Source: Nitratireductor pacificus pht-3B (GTDB taxonomy: Bacteria; Pseudomonadota; Alphaproteobacteria; Rhizobiales; Rhizobiaceae). From it: 64,000 nucleotides of DNA. The notes under the pieces are model-generated. The model made no database searches. It saw nothing but the letters and a program-made list of their open reading frames with translations, and was not told where the DNA came from. The position numbers were made by a program, and so were the translations under genes. The DNA is taken from the NCBI RefSeq assembly GCF_000300335.1, contig NZ_AMRM01000020.1:39316-103315 (forward strand), given 5' to 3'. Below are positions 25,814 to 34,849 of the stretch, one piece after another (the stretch's first letter is position 1; every line of letters starts with the position of its first letter).

Positions 25814-27094
25814 CTAATTGGCGCTTTGGTCGAACAGGCGAATGGCGTCGAGCATCACCTGCGCGCCCCTGGCCAGCGCCTCCTTGTCGGCCCATTCCTC
25901 CGGACAATGGCTGCGCCCCTTCAGGCAGGGAATGAAGATCATTCCGGCCGGCCCGACCTTGGCCATATAGGCCGCGTCGTGCCCCGCACCGCTCGGCATG
26001 TGGATGTGCGACAGGCCGTTGGCGCGCGCCGCCTCGGCAAACGCCTCCTGAACCTCTTCGCTGCAGGCCACCGGCGTGCCGGTGCTCACCTTCGTCAAGT
26101 CGATATCCAGCTGCGCCTCGGCACATGTGCAGCGTGCGAAGTCGATGAACGCCTCGGCAAAGCGCTCGATCTCGGCACTGCGGTTGGATCGGATTTCAAT
26201 GGAGAAATCGACGCGGCCCGGCACAACGTTGGAACCGTTCGGCGTCACGTCGAGCTTGCCGATAGTCGCCACCAGATAGGCGCCGCCGGTGTCCTGCGCG
26301 CACGCCAGCCTTTCCGCCTCGGCAATCAGCCTGGCCGCACCGACGAGCGCATCGCGCCGACGATTCATCGGCGTGGTTCCGGCGTGCGCCGCCTCGCCGA
26401 CAATGGTCAGATGGTAACGGGCGATGCCAACGATGTCGGTAACAACGCCGATGTCGACGCCATCCTCCTCAAGTACCACGCCCTGCTCGATGTGCAGTTC
26501 AAAAAAGCCAGCCACATCGCCGGCGGCGCGCAATGGAGCTGTCAGGTGTGCCGGATCACCACCCATGGCGGCAATCCCTTCGGCGGTGGTGGTGCCGTCG
26601 GGCGCGACAAAGCCAAGCTGCTCCGGGGTCAGCACGCCGGCAAGCGCGCGGCTGCCGATGCACGACAGCCCATACTGATTTGGTTCCTCCGCCAGGAAGT
26701 CGACGACCTCGAGTGGATGGCGAAACAGCTCGCCGCTTTCCGAGAGGGTCTCGGCGACTTCTAGCGCAACCAGCACGCCGGCAATGCCGTCGAAACGCCC
26801 GCCGCGCGGCACGGTGTCCGTGTGCGAGCCGCAGACGATCGGCGCGCGTTCGTCCTCCGCACCGGCCAATCGTCCGATCAGGTTCGCTCCCGCATCCGTG
26901 CTCACGGCGAGGCCGATTGCCTCCATCTCGCCCGTCAGCCATCGACGGCCCTGTTTGTGCAGATCGCTGAAGGCGACGCGGGTCCAGGGCCGGTCGGGTT
27001 CGGTGATCTCCGCCAGCGCCTCGATGCGCCGCCACAGGCGGTCGGCGTTGATCGACAGGCGATGCTCGCCGTCCGCAGTCTTGCTTATCGTCAT
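25814..27094 (-). CDS. M20 Zn-dependent N-carbamoyl-L-amino acid / allantoate amidohydrolase
   Basis: This 426-aa enzyme of the HyuC/AmaB/AllC group has a full metal-ligand set: GSHTDTVPRGGRFDG (His, Asp), LAEEPNQYGLSCIGSR (Glu), FFELHIEQG (His) and PSGAGHDAAYM (His). A dimerisation/substrate segment NVVPGRVDFSIEIRS is also present. The family covers L-carbamoylases, beta-ureidopropionase and allantoate amidohydrolase. Neighbouring hydantoinase-like and racemase genes favour a carbamoylase role, while PuuE and AllA genes 10 kb away would fit allantoate amidohydrolase. Start ATG 27094 lies 10 bp after the previous stop and follows a G-rich SD. Confidence 0.85.
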   Translation of the reverse strand: MTISKTADGEHRLSINADRLWRRIEALAEITEPDRPWTRVAFSDLHKQGRRWLTGEMEAIGLAVSTDAGANLIGRLAGAEDERAPIVCGSHTDTVPRGGRFDGIAGVLVALEVAETLSESGELFRHPLEVVDFLAEEPNQYGLSCIGSRALAGVLTPEQLGFVAPDGTTTAEGIAAMGGDPAHLTAPLRAAGDVAGFFELHIEQGVVLEEDGVDIGVVTDIVGIARYHLTIVGEAAHAGTTPMNRRRDALVGAARLIAEAERLACAQDTGGAYLVATIGKLDVTPNGSNVVPGRVDFSIEIRSNRSAEIERFAEAFIDFARCTCAEAQLDIDLTKVSTGTPVACSEEVQEAFAEAARANGLSHIHMPSGAGHDAAYMAKVGPAGMIFIPCLKGRSHCPEEWADKEALARGAQVMLDAIRLFDQSAN

Positions 27095-27104
27095 GCCCCC
27101 GCCC

Positions 27105-28454
27105 TCATGCCCGGCCGAACGGCTTGACGAAACCGCCAAACCCTTGATCGACGACAACCTGCTTGCCGTCCCACACCTTCTGTCCGCGCAGATAGGTGGC
27201 CTTCACCTGCGGCAGGGACATGCCGTCGTAGAGGCTCCAATCGGAGACGGTCTGGCTGTTCTCAACGCTCCAGCGCGCCTCGCTGGGGTCGATGATGCTG
27301 AAATCCGCATCGGCACCCGGCGTCAGCGCGCCCTTGCGCGGCGCAAGCCGGAAGTGCGTGGCAGGGTTGGCCGCAAGAACGCGGGCGGCCATCGACAGGT
27401 CGATCCCGCGCGCCAGGCATTGCTTGATCAGGACCGGCACCATGACTTCGATGCTCGGTCCGCCGGAGGCGTTCTTCAGCATGTCCGGATCGTTCTTGCG
27501 ATCGAGCGACCAGGCGACGTGATCGGTCGATACCAGGTCGATATTGCCAACCGCAAGGTGCCGCCAAAGAGCCTCGCGCTCGCGCGACGGGCGGATAGGC
27601 GGGTTGATCTTGCCGAGACCACCGACACGGGCGACGTCCTCGTCCTCGCTGAAAACCAGATAGTGGATGCAGACCTCGACGCTGGCAGCAAAACCCTGGC
27701 GGCGGTAGCTTTCGCAGATCTCGATGCCGCGTCCCATGGAACAATGCACCACATGGGCGCGGCAGCCCGTATAGGCGCCGATCTCGTAGATCTCGGCCAT
27801 GGCCAGCGCCTCGGCGAAATCCGTATGGCTCTTGCCATGCGCCGTATAGTCGGTGAGGCCCGCAGCCTTTACCTGAGCCAGGTCATGCGCCACGGTCTCA
27901 TGATTTTCATTGTGCACGCCGGCGGCAAGCCCGGAAGGGGCAATGGCGGCGAAGGCGTCGCGCATCAGCCAAGGCGGGATGCGCGGAAAACGGACCGGAT
28001 CCGTGCCGAAGGTTGAGAATTTGAAGCCGCAGACACCGGCCTCGATCTGCTCGGCGATCTTGCCGACGCCGTCATTGGGATGCACCGTGCCGTAGAGCGC
28101 GACATCGACATGAGCCTCGCGCTCCACATCGCCGGCCTTGGAACGAACGGCATCGGCGCTGCACACCAGCAGGCCTTCGTCATAGGGCATCTCGACCATG
28201 GTCGTGACGCCGCCGGCGGCTGCCGCCCGCGTACAATTGGCCAGGCCCTCGCTGCCCTTTTGCGAGCGCGAATGCACCTGCGCATCAACCGCGCCGGGAA
28301 AGACATAGGCGCCGTCGGCATTCAGGCGCTCCCGCGCGATACCGGGATCCTCGGCAGTGATCGAGACGACCCGCCCGTCCAGAATGCTCAGGTAATGCCC
28401 CGGCAAGACCGCGCGCGGCGTCACCACATTTGCGCGCAGAACCAGATCAAACAT
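27105..28454 (-). CDS. Dihydropyrimidinase/allantoinase-like amidohydrolase
   Basis: This 449-aa cyclic amidase of the dihydroorotase/allantoinase/hydantoinase group. Visible ligands are the carboxylated-Lys position in GVCGFKFSTFG, His in GVHNENHET, His in AHVVHCSMGRG and the catalytic Asp in LVSTDHVAWS. The N-terminal HxH metal motif is altered: where PGxxDxHxH is expected, it reads PGAVDAQVHSRS, so the first His is Gln. The enzyme may therefore be mononuclear or have changed specificity. ATG 28454 follows AAAGGTGG. It lies between a racemase and a carbamoylase, the classic hydantoin-utilisation order. Confidence 0.85.
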   Translation of the reverse strand: MFDLVLRANVVTPRAVLPGHYLSILDGRVVSITAEDPGIARERLNADGAYVFPGAVDAQVHSRSQKGSEGLANCTRAAAAGGVTTMVEMPYDEGLLVCSADAVRSKAGDVEREAHVDVALYGTVHPNDGVGKIAEQIEAGVCGFKFSTFGTDPVRFPRIPPWLMRDAFAAIAPSGLAAGVHNENHETVAHDLAQVKAAGLTDYTAHGKSHTDFAEALAMAEIYEIGAYTGCRAHVVHCSMGRGIEICESYRRQGFAASVEVCIHYLVFSEDEDVARVGGLGKINPPIRPSREREALWRHLAVGNIDLVSTDHVAWSLDRKNDPDMLKNASGGPSIEVMVPVLIKQCLARGIDLSMAARVLAANPATHFRLAPRKGALTPGADADFSIIDPSEARWSVENSQTVSDWSLYDGMSLPQVKATYLRGQKVWDGKQVVVDQGFGGFVKPFGRA

Positions 28455-28501
28455 TTCGCCACCTTTCATTTGATTGTTGCCAGCGCGGGCTGGCCATCCC
28501 T

Positions 28502-29164
28502 TCAACGGGTCAGAATTTCGCTGACGGCGCGCGACGCGCCCGCCTGCACGGGATCGATCACAGCGATGCCGAGCGCGTCCTGAAGCGCCCGGCGGTGCCT
28601 GGCCATGCCGGCGCAGCCCAGAACGACGGCACCTGCGCCATATTCGTCGCGAAGCGTCTTGGCGCGCGCCAGAATGCGCGGATAGACGGCAGCATCGCCG
28701 ACCGCCTCGGCCACGCTAATCTCCAGCGGCAGTTCGCCGGCCAGGCGGTCGCCGACGCCAAGCCGGCGGTAGATCGGTTTGTGCCGCGCAACGGAGGCCC
28801 GCGACAGGGCCAGAACGCCGAACTGATCGGACTGCGTCAACGCCGCGTAGATCGCGCACTCGCCAATGCCGAACACCGGCTTGCCTGCCACCTCCCGGCA
28901 GGCATTCAACCCCGGATCGAGAAAGCAGCCAATGACGAAGGCGTCGTATCGCGGCCCCTCCTGACGCAGGAGCTCAGCCAGCATCGGCGCCACGGTCACC
29001 GCGTCGGTCTCGCTTTCGATGCCGAAGGGCGCGCCCTCTAGCGTCCGCGCTTCGATGCCGACAGGTGCGCCGGCAAGCGGGGCAAGCGCTTCGGCCATGG
29101 CTGCCGTGACGGCGGCATTGGCGTTCGGATTGACAACCAGGATCTTAGGTTTCCGGTTAGGCAT
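28502..29164 (-). CDS. Asp/Glu/hydantoin racemase family protein
   Basis: This 220-aa racemase has the two catalytic cysteines in the expected places: FVIGCFLDPGLNACRE and AVVLGCAGMARHR. VVNPNANAAVTAAMAEALA at the N-terminus is the family's phosphate/amide-binding start. It would interconvert D- and L-5-substituted hydantoins (or a related amino acid), letting both isomers be used. Its ATG overlaps the stop of the TRAP permease gene by 8 bases, so expression is coupled to transport. Confidence 0.88.
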   Translation of the reverse strand: MPNRKPKILVVNPNANAAVTAAMAEALAPLAGAPVGIEARTLEGAPFGIESETDAVTVAPMLAELLRQEGPRYDAFVIGCFLDPGLNACREVAGKPVFGIGECAIYAALTQSDQFGVLALSRASVARHKPIYRRLGVGDRLAGELPLEISVAEAVGDAAVYPRILARAKTLRDEYGAGAVVLGCAGMARHRRALQDALGIAVIDPVQAGASRAVSEILTR

Positions 29165-31439
29165 CTTGCGTGACGCTCCCTCGGGCTTCGTTGCGGGCGG
29201 CGACATAGTTGCCGATGATGATGGCGAGGCTCACGACGGAGGCGGCGACAATCAGTTCCACCTTGTCGAAGACGAGACATATACCGCACAGGAGCAGGAT
29301 TCCGCGCAGCAACCGGCTCATCGGACGGAACGCGAAGCCGGTAAAGCCAATCGCCAGCGACGTGATCGACAGGATGCCGCTGAACAGCGCCAGTGAGAAA
29401 CTCACCGCGTCGAAATCGATCAGCAGCAGCGTCGGGCTGTAGACGAACATGAAGGGCACGAGCAGCTTCGCAATCGACAGGCGGAACCCGATGAACGCCG
29501 TCTTCATCGGATCGGCCTGCGCAAGGGCCGCCCCCGCGAATGCAGCCAGCGCGAAGGGTGGCGTTAGATCCGACAGCAGACCAAAATAGAACACGGCGAA
29601 ATGCGTCGCAAGCAGCGGCACGCCGAACTCGAATAGGGCGGGCGCGACGATGGCGGACAGGATGATGTAGAGCGGCACCGTGGGAATGCCGCAGCCCATC
29701 AGGATGCAAGCGACCGCCGTCAAGACCAGCGCGAAGAAGAGGACAGTGCCCCGGTCGTCGATCAGGTCGAACGGATCGATCATGCTGAGCAGGTCGGCGC
29801 CTGCCTGCGCCGCAGAAAGTACCGCCGCCGACAGTTTGAAACCGATGCCGGTCAGGGTAACCGTGCCGAGGATGAAGCCGACGCAGGCGCAGGTGGCCGT
29901 AATGACCAGCGTGAAACGGGCGCCCTGCTCGAACGCATCCACGATACGCCTCGGGGTCAGCACCGTGCCGCCGTCGCCCGTCACCAGCCTCGGCATGCCG
30001 GCGTAGCGCGCGGCCAGCGGGATGTAGGAGACCAGCACCACGAGGATGATGCCCCAGAACGCGGCGAGGAACGGCGTAAAGCGCATCAGGAGAAGCGCCA
30101 CCATGACGATAGGCGGTAGCGCCAGATGCCAGTACTGGCGCGCCACGCTCAGCGCGCTCGGAATCTCCTCGTCCGGCAGCGACCCGAGTCCGAGACGCTT
30201 GGCTTCGAAATGCACGGACAGCAGAACGGAAAGATAGTGGAAGGCGGCCGGCAGGATGGCGATGAGGATCAGTTCGACATAGGGAATGCCGAGCGATTCC
30301 GCCATGACGAAGGCAGCAGCGCCCATGATCGGCGGGGTGATTTGACCGCCAGCGCTGGCGGAGGCTTCAACGGCGCCTGCAAAGGGCGGGCGGAAGCCGG
30401 CCCGCTTCATCAGCGGGATCGTCAGCGATCCGGTCGTCACCGTGTTGGCGACAGTCGAGCCCGAGATCATGCCGAACATCGAGGAAGCGACGACCGACAC
30501 CTTGGCAGGCCCTCCGGAGAACCGCCCGGCGATGGCCGTCGACAGGCCGATGAAGAGCTGGCCGAGACCGGATATCTGCGCGACGACGCCGAACAGGATG
30601 AAGTGGAACACGAAGGTGGCGACAACGCCGGTGGCGATGCCGTAAATGCCCTCCGTGCCGAGATAGAGATGATTGATGATGCGCGGCATCGAGAAGCCGC
30701 GATGGGCGATGTCAGCCGGCAGCCACTGTCCGGCGACCGCATAGAACAGGCAGAACATGCCGATGGCCGGCAGGGCCGAACCGATGGTTCGCCGCGTCGC
30801 CTCCGCCACGAGGATCATCGCCAGCGCGCCCATCAGATAGTCCTGCGCGATCGGCTGACCGACGCGGGCGATGAAGATGTCCTTGAAGAAGACGATCAGA
30901 TACAGGGAGAAGCTCGCCGCCAGAGCCATCATCAGATAGTCGGCGATGCCGACCTCATTGCCCTTTTCGGCGGCGACCCTGTTTCCCGTCAGATTGGGCA
31001 GGGCGAGAACGACGATGAGGCCGATGGCGACCCAGAAGGCCAGCGACAGCGGTGCGGTCGGCTCCAGCCGGAGCGCAGACCAGGCCTGCCAGCTGATCCA
31101 CAGATAGCAGCCGGTGAAGAACAGTGTTGTGATCGTCGACTTGACTGTCCACCGGCTGTCCGCCCGCGTGAACAAGAGGAAGATCAACGCCATGGATACG
31201 GCCAGATGAACGGAGCGGTGGATCACTTCCGTCAGCACACCGAAGCCGGCGGTGTAGAAATGATAAGCCGACAGGCCGAAGGCCAGCAGCGTCACCAGCC
31301 GCGCCGTCATGCCGGCGACGACGCGGAAATCCGTTTCCGGATCGACAATGCCATGATCGGGCCCATGACCGAGCGCATGACCGGGATCTTCAACACCCGC
31401 GGGGGATTCCTGCTGCATCTTGACGCCGTCGCGGCTCAT
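29157..31439 (-). CDS. TRAP transporter fused permease (4TM/12TM, TAXI type)
   Basis: This 760-aa membrane protein fuses the small (DctQ-like, first 200 residues) and large (DctM-like) TRAP subunits, with roughly 16-18 hydrophobic segments. Diagnostic stretches are FGMISGSTVANTVTTGSLTI, ASAGGQITPPIMGAAAFVMA and GCGIPTVPLYIILSAIVAPAL. An excellent SD (AAGGAGATA) precedes ATG 31439. It works with the TAXI-type periplasmic binding protein encoded upstream; the DUF1850 gene lies between them, a usual arrangement. It is likely to import the hydantoin or carbamoyl compound used by this cluster. Confidence 0.93.
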   Translation of the reverse strand: MSRDGVKMQQESPAGVEDPGHALGHGPDHGIVDPETDFRVVAGMTARLVTLLAFGLSAYHFYTAGFGVLTEVIHRSVHLAVSMALIFLLFTRADSRWTVKSTITTLFFTGCYLWISWQAWSALRLEPTAPLSLAFWVAIGLIVVLALPNLTGNRVAAEKGNEVGIADYLMMALAASFSLYLIVFFKDIFIARVGQPIAQDYLMGALAMILVAEATRRTIGSALPAIGMFCLFYAVAGQWLPADIAHRGFSMPRIINHLYLGTEGIYGIATGVVATFVFHFILFGVVAQISGLGQLFIGLSTAIAGRFSGGPAKVSVVASSMFGMISGSTVANTVTTGSLTIPLMKRAGFRPPFAGAVEASASAGGQITPPIMGAAAFVMAESLGIPYVELILIAILPAAFHYLSVLLSVHFEAKRLGLGSLPDEEIPSALSVARQYWHLALPPIVMVALLLMRFTPFLAAFWGIILVVLVSYIPLAARYAGMPRLVTGDGGTVLTPRRIVDAFEQGARFTLVITATCACVGFILGTVTLTGIGFKLSAAVLSAAQAGADLLSMIDPFDLIDDRGTVLFFALVLTAVACILMGCGIPTVPLYIILSAIVAPALFEFGVPLLATHFAVFYFGLLSDLTPPFALAAFAGAALAQADPMKTAFIGFRLSIAKLLVPFMFVYSPTLLLIDFDAVSFSLALFSGILSITSLAIGFTGFAFRPMSRLLRGILLLCGICLVFDKVELIVAASVVSLAIIIGNYVAARNEARGSVTQDA

Positions 31440-31504
31440 GGCTGGGATATCTCCTTGTTACAAACGGCAGGCTGCATATCGCGGCAACCGCCCTTCCAGC
31501 CGCG

Positions 31505-32023
31505 CTATCGTGGGCAGAACCGAACAGGCCGCAGGGCAATCGGTCCATCGCCGAAGCGCTGCCCCAGATCAACCGGTTCCAGCGCTATCAGCCTGTTGTT
31601 TTGCGCCGCCTGGACGCGAACCACCAGATTGGCAATGGGGCGCTCCAGGGCTAGTTGCAGATGACCGTCGATCCTTTCGAGGCGCTGAGTCGGATCGTCG
31701 GTGGTGCTCTCCATCCCGTATCCCGGATCGGTGTAGACTTCCGCGTCCTGGACAATCGCGCCGGCGACAATGCGGTATCGGCTTTCGACAGGCGTGCGAA
31801 ACACGGAGTGCGTGTAGGTCAACGCGAAGCGCGGGCGATCAGCCTCGAGCGGGACACGCATCAACGGCGCGCCGGATCGCGGCCTCACCATGTCGAGCCA
31901 CCAGCCGCAATCGGCGGCGCGCTCCCCGGAAGGCTGCCCCGCAGTGGCCTCGATACAGGCCCAGACGAGGGCCGCCATGGCGCTCAGAAGAATGCCATGG
32001 CGGCGTCGCTGAATCGTGATCAC
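31505..32023 (-). CDS. DUF1850 protein associated with TRAP-TAXI
   Basis: This 172-aa exported protein has an N-terminal hydrophobic segment (ILLSAMAALVWACIEA) and the DUF1850 pattern RFALTYTHSVFRTPVESRYR. DUF1850 genes are regularly found between TAXI binding proteins and fused TRAP permeases; their exact role is unknown. It starts with GTG overlapping the stop of the binding-protein gene (GTGA), consistent with tight coupling. Confidence 0.85.
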   Translation of the reverse strand: MITIQRRRHGILLSAMAALVWACIEATAGQPSGERAADCGWWLDMVRPRSGAPLMRVPLEADRPRFALTYTHSVFRTPVESRYRIVAGAIVQDAEVYTDPGYGMESTTDDPTQRLERIDGHLQLALERPIANLVVRVQAAQNNRLIALEPVDLGQRFGDGPIALRPVRFCPR

Positions 32024-33009
32024 TCGACCGCCAGACCCTTTTCCTCAAAATAGCGCTTGGCACCTGGGTGCAGAGGAATGGAGATCGATTCCAGAGCCGT
32101 TTCCAGCGCGACGTTCTTGCCCTGGACATGCACCTTGGACAGGGTCTCGCTGTTTTCGTAGATCGCCTTGGCCACCTCATAGACCACATCGTCGGCAATC
32201 GCGTCGTGGGTGATGAGCAAGGCGCGCAATGCAAGCGTCTTTACTGCCTCATCCTGCCCGTCATAGGTGCCGGCCGGTACGACCGTCGTGGCATAGTAGG
32301 GCTGAGATTCGCGAACCTTGGCAATTTCCTCGTCGGTTAGCGCCAGAAGACGCACCTTGTGGCTGCTGGCCAGATCCTGGATCGACACGGTGGGTAGGCC
32401 GCCAATCGCGAAGAACGCGTCAATATTGCCGTCGCGCAGTTTGTCGACCGCCTGGCTGAAGCTCGAAAAATCCTCGCTGACATCGGCGCGCGTCATGTCG
32501 AAAGCGCCCAGAACGTCACCGAAAAGCTGGTACATGCCGGAGCCGGCCGGGCCGGACGATACCGTCTTGCCTTTGAGATCTTCAAACCCCTTGATGTCGG
32601 AATCGGCGCGCACGACGATCTGCACCGTTTCGGGGAACAGCGCGCCGATGGCCCGTAGATTGGCGACCGCGCCATCGTCGAACTGGGCCGTGCCGCGATA
32701 CGCCTGATCGGCGATGTCGGCGCCCATCATGCCGGCTTCGATCGAGCCCTCCTGCAACAGTCTGGCGTTGGCGACCGAGGCATTGCCGGTCTCGGCCGTG
32801 GCGATGACCCGCGCGCCGCCGACTTCAGCATTGTTGGAAATGACCTGCGCGATCATGCCGCCCAGGGGATAGTAGACACCGCCGGTCGAGCCGGTGGCGA
32901 TGCCGAAGAAAATGCGGTCTGCCGCCGCTGCCGGCGCGCTAAGCCCCGCCACCAGACACAGTCCGGTCAGCGCGACGGCTGCCCTGGATACCCAGCTCTT
33001 GCGATACAT
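32020..33009 (-). CDS. TAXI-family TRAP solute-binding protein
   Basis: This 329-aa periplasmic protein has a clear signal peptide (AAVALTGLCLVAGLSAPAAA). The mature part begins FFGIATGSTGGVYYPLGG, the TAXI-family hallmark, followed by ETGNASVANARLLQEGSIEA and KTVSSGPAGSGMYQL. It delivers a substrate to the fused TRAP permease encoded downstream. ATG 33009 follows GGAGGACGAC. It is the first gene of the TAXI-DUF1850-TRAP-racemase-hydantoinase-carbamoylase operon, all reading leftward. Confidence 0.93.
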   Translation of the reverse strand: MYRKSWVSRAAVALTGLCLVAGLSAPAAAADRIFFGIATGSTGGVYYPLGGMIAQVISNNAEVGGARVIATAETGNASVANARLLQEGSIEAGMMGADIADQAYRGTAQFDDGAVANLRAIGALFPETVQIVVRADSDIKGFEDLKGKTVSSGPAGSGMYQLFGDVLGAFDMTRADVSEDFSSFSQAVDKLRDGNIDAFFAIGGLPTVSIQDLASSHKVRLLALTDEEIAKVRESQPYYATTVVPAGTYDGQDEAVKTLALRALLITHDAIADDVVYEVAKAIYENSETLSKVHVQGKNVALETALESISIPLHPGAKRYFEEKGLAVE

Positions 33010-33238
33010 TGTCGTCCTCCAGTTTTTGCGGCATTCGTTCTTGCCGGCTTTGTTGCATAGGGGGCAGGTCGCCATTTCTTGTCGATGGCTGACGCGTCCA
33101 TGCCACGAGACCCCAACAGGGTTGGCCTATGGGCGAAGTATCGCAATCGGCCACCAATAATGTCTAATAAATTAACCCACCAACTCAATAACTTCTGATT
33201 ATTTAATCTGTGCCGCAACAGGCCCTCGCAACGGCCAT
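33010..33238. promoter_or_regulatory. Upstream region of the TRAP/hydantoin operon
   Basis: This 229-bp intergenic stretch includes a strongly AT-rich tract at about 33158-33215 (AATAATGTCTAATAAATTAA and similar), out of character for the surrounding GC-rich DNA, where a promoter is likely. GGCTTTGTTGCATA at about 33046-33060 resembles an IS terminus but has no partner nearby. Confidence 0.35.
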
Positions 33239-34732
33239 TTACTCGGCGATCAGCCGCTTCAGCGGATAGTGTTTGCGGCACATGCACAGGCAGTGCTGTG
33301 CAACGAGGGATTCCAATCCCTGCACGGTCTTGCGGTTGTCCTCAGTCTGCTCGCGCAGCCAGGCGACCGCTTCCTCCGCCTTGCGCCGCAAGCCGTCATA
33401 ATCGAAGCTGGTAAAGCGGCGGTTCTCCAGCACGAGCCGGCCATTGACCATGACCGTCTTGACCGAGGTGGAATCCTCGGCGTGAACCAGCAGATTGACC
33501 GGATTGTTGAACGGAATGAGATTGATGTTGTTCATGTCGAGGAACACAATGTCGGCGCGCGCGCCGGGCGCAAGACGGCCGATCTCCACCGGGAAATCGA
33601 CCAGGCCGGCGCCCTTTACCGTCGCCATCTCCAGCGCCTCGGACGCCGATATCCAGCGGTTGACGTCGAGATCGACGATGCGCGAGACGTTTGCCGCAAG
33701 GCGGACTGCTTCGAACATGTTCTGATTGTCCGATGAGTTCGACCCGTCCGAACCGACACCGACGCGCACGCCCGCATCGAGCAGTTTGCGGACGGGTGCG
33801 ACGCCCGATCCCAAACGCAGATTGCTGCCGGGATTATGGGCCACCGAGCAGCCCCGGTCGGCAAGGCGGGCGATGTCGTCATCGTCCAGCCAGATGCCGT
33901 GTGCCGCGGTGAAGTTGGCCGCGAGCAGGCCAAGATCGTCCATATGGGCTGTGAGGGATTTTCCATAACGCTCGATCGCCGAGACGGCCTGGGTCTTGGA
34001 TTCGGCCAGATGGGTGTGCAAGCCGACGCCGTGCTCGCGGGCCAGATCCCGGCAGCGCACCAGAAACGCATCGCTGCAATGCAGCGGGATCGTCGGCGCA
34101 AGCGCTGGCTTGACCTCATCCATCGGATGCCGCCAAGTCTCGAGAAGGGTCCGGCACGCCTTCGCACTTTCCTCGAACGGCGCCAGCCGGAACTTGCCGG
34201 CCTCCTTCTGCCATGGCTCCGGCAGGCTGTCCCACAGGCCGGGGATCGCATCGTACATGCTGAGATCGGCCAACATCGGCGCAATCACCGTACGCACCCC
34301 CACATCGCGGTAGGCCCGGGCGACGGCGTCCATGCCCTCGGGCGTCGGCGTGGGAAACTCGAAATACAGATCATAGGCCGCCGTGCAGCCCTTCATGATC
34401 ATCTCCGCCGCATTCAGGGCGGCGGCAAGATATTTGTGCTCGAGCGTGCGCATGCCGGAAATCCACGGGCCGGCATTCAGCAGCAAATCGAGCGACCAGC
34501 GATCGCCCATCCCCCGTCCGAGGCTGCCGTGCCCATGGGTATGGGCATTGACCATGCCGGGCATGAGCAGGCAATCTGACGCATCGACGATCCGCGCGTC
34601 GATGCCCTCGGCGGCTTCCGGCAGCATGATCTCGACGATCGCGCCATTCTCGATCAGGATATCCCGGTGGGGCGCATCCTGCTTGGCGATGTCGAGAACG
34701 CGGCCGCCGCGAATACAGATTTTATCGGTCAC
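33239..34732 (-). CDS. Amidohydrolase-family deaminase/chlorohydrolase-like enzyme
   Basis: This 497-aa TrzN/AtzA/SsnA-type amidohydrolase has a complete mononuclear metal site: MPGMVNAHTHGHGS (HxH), LHTHLAESKTQ (His), NFTAAHGIWL (His) and VGSDGSNSSDNQN (Asp). The group deaminates guanine, S-adenosylhomocysteine, cytosine or triazines and hydrolyses related ring substituents. The C-terminal tail (HCLCMCRKH) is unusually Cys-rich. It starts with GTG 34732 preceded by GAGGA. It could prepare ring substrates for the hydantoin-type pathway; the exact substrate is unknown. Confidence 0.85.
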   Translation of the reverse strand: MTDKICIRGGRVLDIAKQDAPHRDILIENGAIVEIMLPEAAEGIDARIVDASDCLLMPGMVNAHTHGHGSLGRGMGDRWSLDLLLNAGPWISGMRTLEHKYLAAALNAAEMIMKGCTAAYDLYFEFPTPTPEGMDAVARAYRDVGVRTVIAPMLADLSMYDAIPGLWDSLPEPWQKEAGKFRLAPFEESAKACRTLLETWRHPMDEVKPALAPTIPLHCSDAFLVRCRDLAREHGVGLHTHLAESKTQAVSAIERYGKSLTAHMDDLGLLAANFTAAHGIWLDDDDIARLADRGCSVAHNPGSNLRLGSGVAPVRKLLDAGVRVGVGSDGSNSSDNQNMFEAVRLAANVSRIVDLDVNRWISASEALEMATVKGAGLVDFPVEIGRLAPGARADIVFLDMNNINLIPFNNPVNLLVHAEDSTSVKTVMVNGRLVLENRRFTSFDYDGLRRKAEEAVAWLREQTEDNRKTVQGLESLVAQHCLCMCRKHYPLKRLIAE

Positions 34733-34849
34733 AACTGATCCTCACTGATGATTTCCGTGTCGCCTGCCGCCGCTCCAACGAAGAACCTGTCTTTCCGCAT
34801 TTATATCGGCTCAGGCGAAACCACCTGGCTGCAAAATGCCTCAAACCGG

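Noticed and set aside
25814..27094. Calling the M20 enzyme allC outright
   Set aside because: The sequence motifs are shared by L-carbamoylases, ureidopropionases and allantoate amidohydrolases, and the immediate neighbours favour a hydantoin role.
33046..33060. GGCTTTGTTGCATA as an insertion-sequence terminus
   Set aside because: No matching inverted end or transposase remnant is nearby; probably chance.
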